Source: Diphasiastrum complanatum (lineage: Eukaryota; Streptophyta; Lycopodiopsida; Lycopodiales; Lycopodiaceae). Taken from it: a stretch of DNA of 64,000 nt. The notes below the pieces were generated by a model, which saw nothing but the letters and a program-made list of their open reading frames with translations, did no database searches and was not told the origin of the DNA. The first letter of the stretch is position 1; each line of letters begins with the position of its first letter. The stretch spans positions 24,134,189-24,198,188 of the forward strand of contig CM055112.1 of NCBI GenBank assembly GCA_029204225.1, in the 5' to 3' direction. Made by a program: the position numbers and the translations under genes. Positions 32,127-44,100 of this stretch are shown here, one piece after another.

Positions 32127-34800
32127 TGATGCACATAGATTATATGATTAATTATAGTCACATTAATTTCATCATAGACATAACTATCAGTCTTTCAAGG
32201 ATTTCAATGGTTTTCAACCTATAAAGGGGAGATAACATCACAGAGAGGTAGGGGATCAGGAGGAGCGGGGCTTCAGATGTCAAGTACATATTCTCTAGCA
32301 TTCCTCATTCATGGTATGACAACATGGTTTACATACAACAACTGAGTCCCCATTTGTGTAGCAACACCAGCATCGATATGTTGCTTCACGACATTAGTCC
32401 GTGATATGGTGCCTATTCCTCTTTGGGGCTACAATTGGTTACATTTCTACTTGTATGACCATACGCATTTTTTTGTGATTGGAGATATGTTATCAACATA
32501 ATGTAACAGGCTATTACTTTGTACAGTTTTATATTTGTAGCATTTACATAATCAGTTATATGCAGCACCTCCATTGATTGCCACATTGAGGGTCAAATTT
32601 CTATTAGTTGGAGAGTGTTATGGACATACAATACATTACGAGGACCTTTGTTGGTCCCTAGCTCTCAGTACATTTTTATTGTTAATAGACTTACTATGGC
32701 ACCCCTAACTTGCTAGTTCAAGATAAGATTGGGGGATATTAGCCCTATTCTTGAAGTAACTTCTTGCAAGGTTCCCCTCAGGGCTTCCAAACTAATATAA
32801 ATGGGATCTTTACCAGTTGTTTTATAGCTTACAATTCTAATATTTATGAGTGTCTTTGTAGGAGATGCTTAGCAGCGCTCCTTTGTAGGAAGACCTGCAC
32901 ACTCATGAGTCATGTTCATTATATGGTGTTCCTTGTAGGAGGACTGCACACTAGTGTCATGTTCATTGTATGGTGCTCCTTGTGGGGGAGTTTTAGTTGA
33001 TCAGCGTTATACTATCTTGTGATATCATTATCTATGATGTGTGTTCATAACTTCATAGCACATTGCTATAAGAGAGTAGAGAAACATATAGATTATCACA
33101 CACCCATCAAAAAGTTTTTCCCAAATGCATAAACCCCAAAAAAATAACTTGAAGATTTAAATGGACAAATATGACAAAAAGTTATCGCTAGAAGATATTT
33201 TCTACTTTGAACCTATTCTCAAAAACTAAAGCCAAAATAAAAGCTAAATTGCGTGTCAATATTCAAGCATACAAAAAACATTTTAATTTCCATTTACTAA
33301 AAAAGAAGCTTTAAGCAAAATACACCAAGTTAATCGCGTTAGAAAATTCACCATGGTGATGCCTCCATCCAATGCGGCTCTTGCAGCTTCTAAAGCCAAT
33401 TTTGCACTGTCAACACGTTACATAAGCCACAAGACCAAAAACACTACCTATCTTTGAAAAATGCTTAAAATAAGTTGCACACATCTCAACTACATTGTCA
33501 TTTGTAAGTTATTTTACTAAAAGCAATCCAGATAAGGACAAGGAGAAAAGGACAGATCTTTCATCGTGGTGCATGTTTTATCCAAGTTGTAAGTTTCACT
33601 ATCATGCTAGTGTAGGGAAACAAGGGACATAGCAATGAGTACTAGGTTTCACCATATGTATGTACCTATCTTTGGTTTCAATTCCTAGATTAGGAAATTT
33701 GCCTTGTTAAATCAAACATAATCATTGGATAGCTGTGCATGGAGCTTCTAGTTTGAGATAGTCTCTTATTTATGATTGTAGACCATAACTGCATGTGCAT
33801 GAATGAATGTTCATGTAGAGTATCCGGCCAAAGAATAGAGCTTACCAAGACGGTACATAAGGAGTAGGAAGGGTTCTTGAATGACCCATTCACCAGGAGG
33901 TAAGTATTATTACTAAAAGGTATGCACAACTGTGGTGCATAGCTAGAGCTAGAGTGAGGCTCAATCATCTTGCCATTGATAATAGTGTATGGAAAACTAA
34001 TATCATGTCAAATTCTTGCTCAAAGTAAAAATGTTCATAGCTTTAGGTGGTGTGAATTAGTACAAATGGAGGAGTGAAGGTCATTAAGCCTAATAACAAC
34101 ATCAAACTATTTCATTAGTGCCAATTGAGTATTTAAAGTCCTCACTCGAAGAAAGTTTGTGATTGATCTAGGTCATAAGTTTCATAACTAGGTGGCTGGG
34201 TGGTAAGTCAAGCCATATGAGGATTTGTTCAAGTACCAACAGTTTGTAGTTGATGATTTTGGGGTACAAAAGTCGGTATCCAAGCCAACATGTGCAAAGA
34301 TCCAAGCGAACAATTTCTATTCAATTCTTTATGCTAGTTATTCAAGTTGAAAAGAGCTGATTTGTTGCTAGTAATAAGATTTTAAGCTACAATTTAGCAT
34401 GAGGTAGGCATGGATATATCAATTAAGGGAGAATTTCTCGAATTCTTGTTTATAGCAACTATAAATCGAAGTCTCTTAGTTGCAAGTTACATTTTATATC
34501 TCTCAAGGTAGTATGCAGAACACACATTGATTTATGCAAAATTTGTGATTCTCTAGGCTAGTATGTGAAGACTCTATACATTCTGCTATGCTATTCTCGT
34601 GATCTTGAAGTAGGAGCTGATTTAGTTCGAGGACATGGATACTCGTGTTCGCCAAGAAAAAAGACATGGCTACTTGCGCTCCTCAAGAAAAGACATTTTC
34701 TAAACGATCTTGTTGGATAGAAAGATGGATGAGAGAATAAGAATACCTAAAACAATTAGAGCATTCCCTACTTTGCTTTTATAATACATGAATTTGTAAG
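32127..34800. other. No recognisable gene
   Basis: AT-rich non-coding DNA. A two-copy imperfect tandem repeat of about 57 bp lies at 32885-32990 (CTGCACACT...TCATGTTCATT...GGTG(T/C)TCCTTGT). Confidence 0.4.
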
Positions 34801-35359
34801 AGAGAAAATCTTACATAGTTGGATTTAGCCTATCATAGTAAATTAAGGCGCCCTCCCACGAGGTTAGGAATTGGATTGTTAGCATGGTTGCATTCAAACG
34901 CGTTTGAGACGTGGAGTTTTGGAAGCCAAATTTTTTTGGGGGCCTACCCCTCCAAATGGGGTCGTAGGGCCCATCTACCTAAAAAACGACCTACACTAAG
35001 CTACCACGAGGCTGGGACAGCTCAACCACGCCTCATAACTCCTTCACTAACTGCTCCTTCATCGTGGAGAAGAAATGCGCCCTCCTCCATTTCTTGGTAG
35101 CATCAGATCAGATTTTTGAAGCTTGGTTGAGGAGATACAAGCAGCAGGTGCAAAAAAATTGGTTTTGAGGCCACTTCAAAGAATCAATCAGTTCTCTTTG
35201 GTTACTGATCAAATTCAGCTGAGATTTGGAGGCAGTCTTCTAGACTGTAGGGCGCCCCATCCTAGCCATTCACATCACCATCTGCTTGGCCAGATTTGTT
35301 GTGAAGAGCAGTTGCAGGTTTTGGGCTTTTTGCACAATTTTCAGATCTGAACCTCACAA
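34801..35359. other. Unassigned upstream region of the hAT relic
   Basis: More GC-rich than the preceding DNA. I see no terminal repeat or domain. It may hold the 5' part of the hAT relic that follows. Confidence 0.35.
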
Positions 35360-36627
35360 TTTTGTCAATTTTCAGAATGCCTGATCACTGGGGAAGCTGG
35401 TAAGCAAGGGAAGGGTGGTGAAGGCATGAAACAGATGAAATGTCGTTATTGTGAACATCATTATCAAGGGGGGCCTCAACGAATTGTGTCACATTTGCTT
35501 GGGACAGGGGATGTAAAGTGGATAAATGTGAGAAAGCACCTGTCAACGTGGTGCAAGCATTGAGATTGCAATATCCAGATGCCAGTAGCAATGAGGACCA
35601 AGTTCATGAGATGGAGAATAGTCAATCCATGGATGCTTCTACAGGGCCTACACGTAAGAGAGGTCGAGCTGCAAATAGTGCTGATTTGACAGCTGCATGG
35701 GCCTTAGAAAAGAGAAACGAATTTCGGATTGCTTGCAGGAAATTTTTTTATGCAAATGCAATTCCTTTCAATGTAGTCAAGAGCATATATTTTCAAGATA
35801 TGTTGAGAACTGCAGGAGAGGCGAGGGAGCTGCAAATGGTAAAGGATAAGTGGGTAAAATATGGGTGCACGATTGTGTGTGATGGTTGCTCTGACACACG
35901 TAGACGACCTATCATTAACTTTGTTGCTACTAGTATCTATGGTTCCATCTTTTTATGCAGTGTGAATGCTAGTGGTTTGGAAAAATCAGGCTTGTATATC
36001 TATGAACATTCAAAAGAAATCATTGGCAAGGTAGGAGAGCACAATGTGGTACAAGTTGTAATGGATAATGCCAGCAATTGTTTGCGTGCTGGTGAGATGC
36101 TAGAGGAGGAGTATCCGAAGATTTTTTCACACGTTGCACTTGCCATTGTCTGGATTTGCTGTTTGAGGACATTGGAGCACTAGATTGGGTGGCTCCTGTT
36201 TTGCAAAAGGCACGGAGAATAGTGACTTTCATCACAGGTCATCAGAGGGTGCTAGGTGTTTTTTGAAAAGTGAGCAAACGTGAGCTTTTGAAGCCGGCTC
36301 AAACACGCTTTGGCTACATCTACATTGTGCTTGCAAATCTCTTGCGGGTAAAAGTTGCCCTTAGGCGGTTGGTGGTCCATGAGGAGTGGCATAACTTGAA
36401 GTCCGCATCAACTGAGGTAGGGAGAGACATTGAGCATACAATACTTGGTCCATTATTTTGGGAGGAGGCATAGAATATTGTGAAACTATGCAAGCCCATC
36501 CTTAAGTCGTTACGAGTTGTTGATAGAGAGGGAGCCACCATGGGATTTATCTATGAGCTGATGGACCGGATGGTTGAGGGAATACGGTCATGTACCTCTT
36601 TTGATGCCGATCGAATACGTGTGATAG
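35360..36627 (+). pseudogene. Second hAT family: transposase relic
   Basis: Plus-strand transposase with a BED-type finger (MKCRYCEHHYQGG.PQRIVSHLLG near 35430). A linker (GPTRKRGRAANS) follows, then RKFFYANAIPFNVVKS, CTIVCDGCSDTRRRPIINF and VVQVVMDNASNCLRAGEML (catalytic Asp regions 1 and 2) up to 36100. A frameshift near 36140 breaks the CLDLL segment. Downstream pieces (KPAQTRFGYIYIVLANLL, then LRVVDREGATMGFIYELMDRM) lie in other frames with two stops. The C-terminal dimerisation domain is missing because a gypsy LTR begins at 36628. It has the same domain order as the 25-29 kb hAT but is clearly diverged and apparently intronless over this span. Confidence 0.75.
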
Positions 36628-37175
36628 TGTTACGTACCCATAAGGGTACACAACAGGAAACTTGAGGTGACGATCTCAGTTATGGGACGGAACGCTGATC
36701 TGGAGCTATAGGTCTTTTGGGTGCCACGTGTCAATGTCTCATTGGCACGCGGTGACTCGTTGTTATGGACCCGCGTCAGTGTGCACAACTGCCGCGTGTC
36801 GTTAGTCATGCGTGACTCCTATGGAGGGAGATGACCCACCTGGACTATGTATATAGAGGGGGATCTCCATGAGCTGGGTATTCATTCTCTCTTGGAGAAT
36901 GAAGAGCTCTTCCACTGGTGGTCAGGTCAGGACGAGTATCTAGGCCTCAGGATGTAGGTAGGTAAGGGTCGAGGGTAATCTATGGTGGTATGGGACACCA
37001 TGGCTTACTTGAGACCCGAGCTTGCTTGATGGTGGTCTGTAGCTCCAGTGCACGGGGGTGAGTTTATAAGTACGTCAAAAAAAATCTGCAGTACCTCTAT
37101 GGTTGGGTGGTAACGTAGCGTTCGTCACTTGTTTGTACTTTAGCAATGACCGGCATGACGATGGGGATTCTAACA
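36628..37175 (+). repeat. 5' LTR of the gypsy element
   Basis: Starts TGTTACG, ends CTAACA, so TGTTA/TAACA inverted ends. A GTACCC-ATAA-GGGTAC hairpin lies at its start and a TATATAGA promoter box near 36849. The PBS follows after 2 bases. No second copy is in the window. Confidence 0.75.
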
Positions 37176-37177
37176 GT

Positions 37178-37190
37178 TGGTATCAGAGCC
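37178..37190 (+). promoter_or_regulatory. Primer-binding site of the gypsy element
   Basis: TGGTATCAGAGCC, the standard plant initiator tRNA-Met complement, right after the LTR. Confidence 0.9.
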
Positions 37191-38705
37191 ACCGATCATT
37201 GTGAATAAGGTGCAATCGCTCTAACTTATGTTATTGGTTGGTTTAAGCTTTTAGCTGATGTTTTTAAATGCTTAGTTGATTTCGTTGAATCGATCTGAAC
37301 AACTTTGCTTTTTGGTTCGTCTCAATCTGAGGTCGTTTTGATTGAAAACGAACCACCTTTGCTAGCTACGGTGGTAGTAGTCGGTTTCTTTTGAATGTTT
37401 TACGTTTTTTTGAAACTTCAAAAACCGATTTCGTTTTTGGCCTTATTTTGAGCTTTGGAAGTCGCAATTTTTTTTTGTTTACAAATTTTTTCTTTGTTAC
37501 AAAAAAATTTGCCAAAAAAAAAAAATTCCTCGGGCACCCGCGCGTCCGCGCGGATCTGCGCGCCTGCCTGCTGGTTTCTGTACCGCCCACTATCAGATCT
37601 CTCTATGCCTTTTTCTAGGCAGCCGCTGTAGTTTGCGGGACTCCCACACATCTACTTACTGGAGGAGCTTTCTTTATGTATAATAATTACTCTTCACAGA
37701 TTCCTTAACTCTTGGTTGTAAAGGATTTTGTGTACCTTAAAAGTACAATACACCTGGATACGTTGAGGAAGTTTGCAAAGGCTAAAAAGGCTTTGCTTTT
37801 CTCAACGTAGGTTGCAAAGCCTTGTTTAGTCAACGTAAACTTTGAACTTGATTGCAACCTATTTGTACTTGTAAAGTACATAGTAAACTTTGAAACTTTG
37901 TTTCAAAGTTTTTATTGCTTAGCTTTTAATCTAAAAGTTATTCTAGTTTACAAAGTTTTTATACTAAGTTATAAAACTTAGTCTCAAAGTTTGTAAATAG
38001 AAGCTTTTGTAAACCTTGAATTTCCTTCAACTAAATTTTGAAGAAAAGGAGGGAGAAATAAAACAAAAGTACACAGTTGTACTTGCAGGCTGTACCTACT
38101 GCAAGAACAGACCTGTGTACCCTTTTTCTTGTTTTTCTTAGCCTCTTTCTTGGGGTTAATCCTCCTCTTTGTAATCTTCCACCTACACACCAAGAAAAAT
38201 TGGTAAATCCTTCATCCTTTTCTCTTTTGGGGAGGAAAATTGATGTTTTTTCCTCTACCTCCTCCTCATGAACGTACAGTTGTACCTGCACTTTCTCCTT
38301 TGCCTAAGGACAAGTCTTAGAGGAGATTTAGGTGTATCTTTAGGCCATAAGGCCATGAGGTCAAGGCGGTGACCCAAAAGTTGGGTGGGGACGTGACCCA
38401 AGTGACCCTTGGGTGAGGTGGCGTAAAGAGGGTGGTGGCCATGTGAGTTGAGGGTAGGTGGACCCCATAAGGGGATGCCACTTGTTTTAGGTGCCCATGT
38501 GCTTGCTAGGTGGCGACCATAAGGCCCGCCACCCGGCAAGGCTTTTTTAAGAAGGAAAAGAAGTGGGATGGGGGGTACAGGCTCTATTTCCATCATTGAG
38601 GTGCTTGTTGTGGCTTAGTTTCCTTGAGTAGTGGTCTCAAGTTCTCTAAGTCCTTTTGTTGCGAAGCCCTTGCAGTTTTTTCTTTGCCTTCTTCCTTAGT
38701 TTGCC
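37191..38705 (+). other. Gypsy leader, non-coding
   Basis: About 1.5 kb between PBS and gag ATG with no recognisable domain. Short homopolymer runs are frequent (37450-37525). Confidence 0.5.
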
Positions 38706-39830
38706 ATGGACCCTGTTATACCCTCGGGTGAAGGACCGTCTTCACCACCTCCTCCTCCTGATGTAGACACTAACCAGCTTGTTCAGGCCCTAAATATGCT
38801 ACAAAATCAAATTTTAGAAATGCAGGCCAAGCATGCCGCGGCCGAGCAAGAGTGGCGTTCTTCGACGCACTCGCGGTCCGTTGGCGCTTATCCAATGTTT
38901 AATCCGGAATTCTTTTCGGGTGAAAAGAAAGACCGGCTTCCCGATGTGGTATTGTCGTGGCTAGATCGATGGAATAGTCATTTTTTCATGCACGATGCGC
39001 CTGACAGTACAAAGATCGCTTCTGCTCTCATGCTTTTACGCGGAAAGGCGTTTATATGGTGGCAGGATCTAAAGGAGAGGGCTACTGCCCCTTCTACATG
39101 GGACGCCTTTCAAGAAGCCTTTGAAACGGCTTTTCTTCCGATGTTGGATGATTTTGAGCATTGGCGGCGTTTTGCCACCGTGCAGATGGGTACTAGGCCG
39201 TTAGATGCCTATATCTAGGAATTCCAAGAAAATTTGCCTCGATTCGCCTCGCAAATCGATCCTATCTTGTTAAAGTTACATTTTATCTTGGGGCTTCCAA
39301 AGGAATTTCAGCTAGAAGTGCGGCGTAACCAACCGCAGACAATCGAAGATGCGGTTCGCTTTGCGAAAATCTTCCATGACGCCCATTTTGCCTCTCGCAA
39401 GGAGCAGGCTTTGCCCAAGGCTGAACAGAAAGAAAAGAAATTTTTCAAGAAGCGGGGCAGAGACAAGACGGCGGACACCGGTTCCCAAGGCGAGAAAAAG
39501 CGCGTCAAATTGGAGCGCACCGACTACGACAAGGCGAGAACCGGCGGGTTGTGCTTCTCCTGCATGGAGAAGGGGCATCATTCAAAAGATTGCCCAAAGA
39601 AAAAGCAAAAGAAATCTGGCGGGCAACCTAAATCTTTTAAAGCGCCAGGTAATTCTAGTATTTCTTTTGTTGATTTATCCTTTAAGGATGGCACTAGTTG
39701 CAAGAATTGTTGTTTTAATACAGCTGTTTTTGGCCCCCATGATCTCATTCGTATGAATGGAATTGTAGGACGCCAAGCTGTGACTGTTCTGTTTGATGAT
39801 GGTACACACACACAACTTTATAAATGCTAA
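38706..39830 (+). pseudogene. Gypsy gag and start of protease
   Basis: Gag starts at ATG 38706 with a Pro-rich lead and a short coiled coil (NQLVQALNMLQNQILEMQ). The capsid domain follows: NPEFFSGEKKDRLPDVVLSW, LRGKAFIWWQDL, then AFETAFLP. A TAG at 39216-39218 (AYI-stop-EFQEN, probably Gln) splits it. The frame then continues through a Lys-rich stretch to a zinc knuckle, CFSCMEKGHHSKDC (~39552-39593), which binds RNA. After GRQAVTVLFDDGTHT, the start of the aspartic protease, a CACA expansion (~39803) shifts the frame. Without it, the expected protease follow-up NFINAKLVQKLGAAT is readable. The usual DSGA is DDGT here. The protein ends near 39900. Confidence 0.85.
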
Positions 39831-39929
39831 ACTGGTGCAGAAGCTCGGGGCGGCTACCGCGCCAAGTAATCACTTGTATGTGGTGAAAATGGCGTCGGGG
39901 GAAGACCATGTGGTATTAAATTTAAAGCT

Positions 39930-41390
39930 TTGCATAAAGCCTCAAATCTGACTCTAGGCAATGCCTTAGTGAAGAGGTCCGCAAATATTATCCTTTATAG
40001 AACAATACTCAAGTAAAATGTCGCCATCATGAAGTCTCTCCCAAAAAAGTGATAATGGATCTCGATATGCTTCGTCCTCGCATGAAAAACAGGATTCCGT
40101 GCAATGGCAATAGCACTCTGACTATCACTCAAGATAATAGTGGCTGAGGGCTCATCAAACTTCATGTCAACAAGTAGTCTTCTCAGCCATAAACACTCCG
40201 TTGTGGCTGAAACTATTGCTCTATATTCTGCCTCACTAGAAGAAGTAGCAACAGTGGGCTGCTTTTTACTTGACCAGGAAATTGTAGAATTCCATAAAAA
40301 AAGCAATGTCCACTTGTAGAGCGTCTAGTGTCTTGATCTCCACCCCAATCCGAGTCACTAAAACCAACCAAACATGCATCATCACAAGCAGGAAAAACCA
40401 GTCCATGACTTCTTTTTCCTTGAAGATATTGAAAGATCCTCTTCAATGCTTTCCAATGTGATGTCATCGGGGCATGCATGAATTGACTCATGAGTGAGAC
40501 ACAATAAGATATGTCCGGTCTTGAATTACATAGGTAAATGAGACAGCCAATAGCTTGACAATATAAAGTAGTATCAAATGGTTCACCATCACCTTGACTA
40601 CTTAATTTCAGGCCTATCTCCATCGCTGTAGCAACCGGCTTGCAATCTTCCATCTTGAACCGCTTCAAAATCTGCCCAATGTAGCGTTTTTGAGAGATGA
40701 AAATTCCAGCCCCTTCTTGTACAAATTCAAGACCAAGATAAAAATGCAATAGGCCTAAATCTGAGATTTTCAAAACCATACCAAGATCAAGTATTACGGC
40801 ATCAATCTGCTGCTCATTACTTCTCGTAGTAATAATATCATTAATGATGATATAATTTGAAGTATGCTTGACATAAAGAGTAGATTCGCTAGGACTATTA
40901 GTAAACTCTTGATCACAAAAGTAGGCATGCATCTTTTGATACCACATCCTCGGAGCTTGCTTCAGTCCATAAAGTGCCTTCTTGAGAAGACAAACTTTAT
41001 CTTCTTGGCCTTCAACCAAAATACCAGCAGGTTGTTGAAGGTACACTTCCTCATTGAGATCATCATTGAGGAATGTTGTCTTTATGTCAAGTTGCCACAA
41101 ACGCCAACCAAAATGGGCAGCCAAAGAGGTTACTACCCTCACGGTAGTCATCCGAGCAGTAGGAGAAAAAGTCTCTTCATAATCAATCCCCTTTTGCTGA
41201 GCATAGCCTTTGGCAACAAGCCTTGCCTTGTACCTTTCAATGGTACCATCTGCCTTATACTTGATTTTGTATACCCATTTTTAGAACCAATTGCCTTCTT
41301 CCCATGAGGAAGATTAACAAGAACCCAAATCTGGTTCTTCATGAGTGAGTCATACTCATCTTGCATCGCATCCTCCCAACATGCGTAGGG
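39930..41390 (-). pseudogene. Copia-1 reverse transcriptase/RNase H
   Basis: N-terminal MQDEYDSLMKNQIWVLV (41366), then WQLDIKTTFLNDDLNEEVYL and LLKKALYGLKQAPRMWYQKM. The catalytic segment should contain YVDD, but the text jumps from SNYIII to NDIITTRSNEQQ, so the metal-binding aspartate pair is lost. It continues with the palm/connection (QMKYIGQILKRF-like, RPDISYC) and RNase H (GFSDSDWGGDQDTRRST, ATSSSEAEYRAI, LSDSQSAIAIARNP, ARTKHIEIHYHF). Frameshifts fall near 41280, 40250 and 40020. Confidence 0.8.
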
Positions 41391-42330
41391 TTTTCAAAGA
41401 ATGCCCAAACTGATTTTCCACCATTGCTAGAAAATCTTTGAAATGTTGAAAAACTTCAGATTTAGCCTTCATAAGATAGATCCATGTAAAACGGGAAAAG
41501 TCATCAATAAAAGTCACAAAATAGATGCACTTTCCAATGGATTCGGTCCTCGTTGGATCACAAACATCACTATGAACCAAATCAAATTTATTGAGAACCC
41601 TTATAGTTCCATCAATTGGAAAAGGTTTCCTTTGAAACTTTCCAAGTATGCACCACTTGCATACATTCCCTTCCAGCTGCTCAATAGTAGGAAAATCTTT
41701 TACCATATTAAATGTCTTCAGCTTCTTCAAACTTGCAAAGTTGAGATGTCCAAACCTTGCGTGGCAGAATTCAGCCAACTCCAATGATTGTGATGTAGAA
41801 GCAACAAGACATATAGAGGGAATTCGTCGCTCATAGGTATCCATAATGAATAAGCCAGCATGCATTGTTCCCGAAACAATAATCAAGAGTGATCTTTTAG
41901 GATCCCTGACAAGACACTTATCTTCTTTAAACTCAACAACTAGTCCTTGCTTCAACATAGTTGAAACCGAAAAGATTCTTCTCGATTCCCGGAACATAAA
42001 GCACATTCTTAATGTACTTTTCTTCACCATTAGGCAAAATGATGGCTACAATTCCAAGTCCATGAACAGAATAAGATGCATTATCCGCACATTGTACCTT
42101 ACTTCCATTTTGCACTTTTCACTAATTTAGTGAATGCTTCTTTGCGAGAAGTCATATGACGAGTAGCACCACTATCAATCACCCATTCAATGGGCTGAAA
42201 ATCAGCAACTTGCAAAACAGAAACTGAATTCCTCATAGATGTAAAAGTACTAGTAGAAGCAATATTAGACACAAAAGCATAGTCCTGGTTGAAGAGATCA
42301 CCACTAGCTTCAAGCTCTTGCTCCAAAGTA
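41380..42330 (-). pseudogene. Copia-1 protease and truncated integrase
   Basis: Protease core WVIDSGATRHMTS at ~42180. A GAG-pre-integrase segment follows (LPNGEEKYIKNVLYVPGI), then the zinc-binding CHARFGHLN and CKWCILGKFQRKPF. The integrase core starts at LVHSDVCDPTRTESIGK and FIDDFSRFTWIYLMKAKSEV. It ends at SLKTLR, where the second catalytic Asp block should come, and is joined out of frame to the reverse-transcriptase start (ACWEDAMQDEYD). The second Asp, the Glu and the C-terminal domain are deleted. A frameshift near 42110 separates the protease from the rest. Confidence 0.8.
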
Positions 42331-43212
42331 GCAAGTGAAGCACTAGTATCAATTCCTTTACTCTCCTCTTTCGCAAGCTTCTTCTTACAATCCTTGATGA
42401 ATTGCCCATACTTCTTGCAATAATGACACTTCCCTTTCTTCTTTTGAGTGTTGACATCTTGACCTCCAATAAGCTTTTGCTCATCCTTGGAAGGAGGCTT
42501 CCCCTTTCCTTTGACTTGCCTTTGCCCTTGCCTTTCATGAAGAAAGCTTGATCCTGTTGAGTGTCACCCGCAAAATTTTGCCTCGTTTGCTCCTCTTGAA
42601 GAAGCAGCCCAACAAGTTCATCAAAGGAGAGTTGATGTCCCCTAAGAGAGATACTCAAAGATGAAACAAATGGAAGATAAGAGGTAGGTAATGAGTTGAG
42701 AGTAATGGAAACAAATTGAGCATCCTCAATTATCTCATCAATATTGAGAGCTCCTCACGAAGATCCTTGATCTTCGTCAAGTGATTGGTCACTAGATCCC
42801 CTTCTTGCATCTTCAACAAAGAAAATTGATTTCTGAGATACACCACTCTTGCTGGATTTTTGACTCTATACATCGTATTAAGTGTTTCCCACGCACTTTT
42901 AGATGTCTTATAAGATCTAATATGAGGTAAGATAGATCTTTTCACAACAAGAGCAACCATAGAATGTGCTTGTGCACCCCTTCTATCCCACTTCTTTTGT
43001 TCTTCCAAAGATGGAGAAGATGATGTTGATGATGATCCACGAGGTGTAGGAGATGCCAAAGATGGAGGCCTTTCATCATCACCATTGACCAATTCCCACA
43101 ACCCTTTCGCTATGAGAAGATTCTTCATCATGTAACTCCACAAGGAGTAGTTTGTGCCATCCAACCGATCTTCACTAAACAAAGAACCGATAGCTTCTGT
43201 TTCTTTAGCCAT
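42330..43212 (-). pseudogene. Copia-1 gag
   Basis: Starts at ATG 43212 (MAKETEAIGSLFSEDRLDGT). It contains NYSLWSYMMKNLLIAKGLWE, a Ser-rich insert, and KSAWETLNTMYRVKN to DLREELS, the copia gag (UBN2-type) fold. A frameshift near 42752 moves the continuation (NIDEIIEDAQFVSITLNSL) to the next frame. A zinc knuckle (CHYCKKYGQFIKDC) at ~42425-42385 is in yet another frame. Confidence 0.75.
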
Positions 43213-43400
43213 TACCTCCAACAGAATTTTACCTTGTAGTAGATAGGAAAGAGAGCCTTTCCACAACCAAATGTACTCAAAAATTTGTAGCAAACAAAGA
43301 GCTGAAAGTAGGAGCACAAGATGTCTTTCAATCTGCAACCAAAGTGCCCAAAGGACAATGGAAAGACGGTTGTTTTTCTGCACCAAAAAACCAGCTTCCT

Positions 43401-44100
43401 GAAAATTAGGTTAGCTTCGATTGAAACCTACACCAAAACCTAACTAGGAAGCCAAATAGTGTGATCAACACACACTCCAGTAAGGCTGTTGAAGGCGCCC
43501 TACTGCTTGCTGAAAAAGCCAATATGTACTCTACCTACTTACTGAAGTTAGGGCACCCCCAAAAATCAAGATAGGGCCCCTAAACCAAATTAGACCCCTA
43601 AGGACCCACGAGTCAGTACATGAACCAACTGAACTTAAGACAAACTTAAGATGGCCTAAATAACTAAATACCCATGGTTACACAGATCTCGCCCTTTTGG
43701 GTCAAAGTAACCTATGGATTAACTTTAGCATAGTCATTTATTTCTAACATATAGAAGATGAAATTCAAAGTACAAGCAAGGACGTCCCACACTATTTGGG
43801 TTATACATACATGAGTAGACACTATTTGGATAATCCATAAAAGAGTTGGAGAAGTTCATACAATTGAATGGATGTGATGGTTGTAGACTTGATGATGTGG
43901 ATTCATCATCCAAGGGAGGCTTGAAGGGTCATGTGAGAAGAGACTTCGCAGTTAACTCATTCAAGACCAAAATCCAAGACTTTCATGAGTTCACAGACAT
44001 TTTGACTTGCAAATCAACCTCTTGAGAAAGTGTGATATCCCACGTTGGAGTTCCACTCTCAAGATTATTATTTATTATGAGACAAACAACCATGACTAGG
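43401..44100. other. No recognisable gene
   Basis: Non-coding DNA between copia-1 and the truncated hAT copy. It may include copia leader or LTR, but I could not define a PBS or LTR edges. Confidence 0.4.

Larger units (their letters stand above)
36628..39920 (+). mobile_element. Ty3/gypsy element, 5' part
   Basis: In order: 5' LTR (36628-37175), PBS (37178-37190), a ~1.5-kb leader, gag (38706-39770) and the start of the protease. Then it stops where a minus-strand copia element begins (~39915-39930). Reverse transcriptase, RNase H, integrase and the 3' LTR are not in the window. Truncation by deletion or by insertion of the copia is likely. Confidence 0.8.
39921..43400 (-). mobile_element. 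Ty1/copia element 1, internal deletions
   Basis: Minus-strand copia with gag, protease, GAG-pre-integrase, integrase start, reverse transcriptase and RNase H in that order. No LTR was found at either side: the 3' end meets the gypsy sequence at ~39920, and upstream of gag I see no PBS. It is a deleted, inactive copy. Confidence 0.8.
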
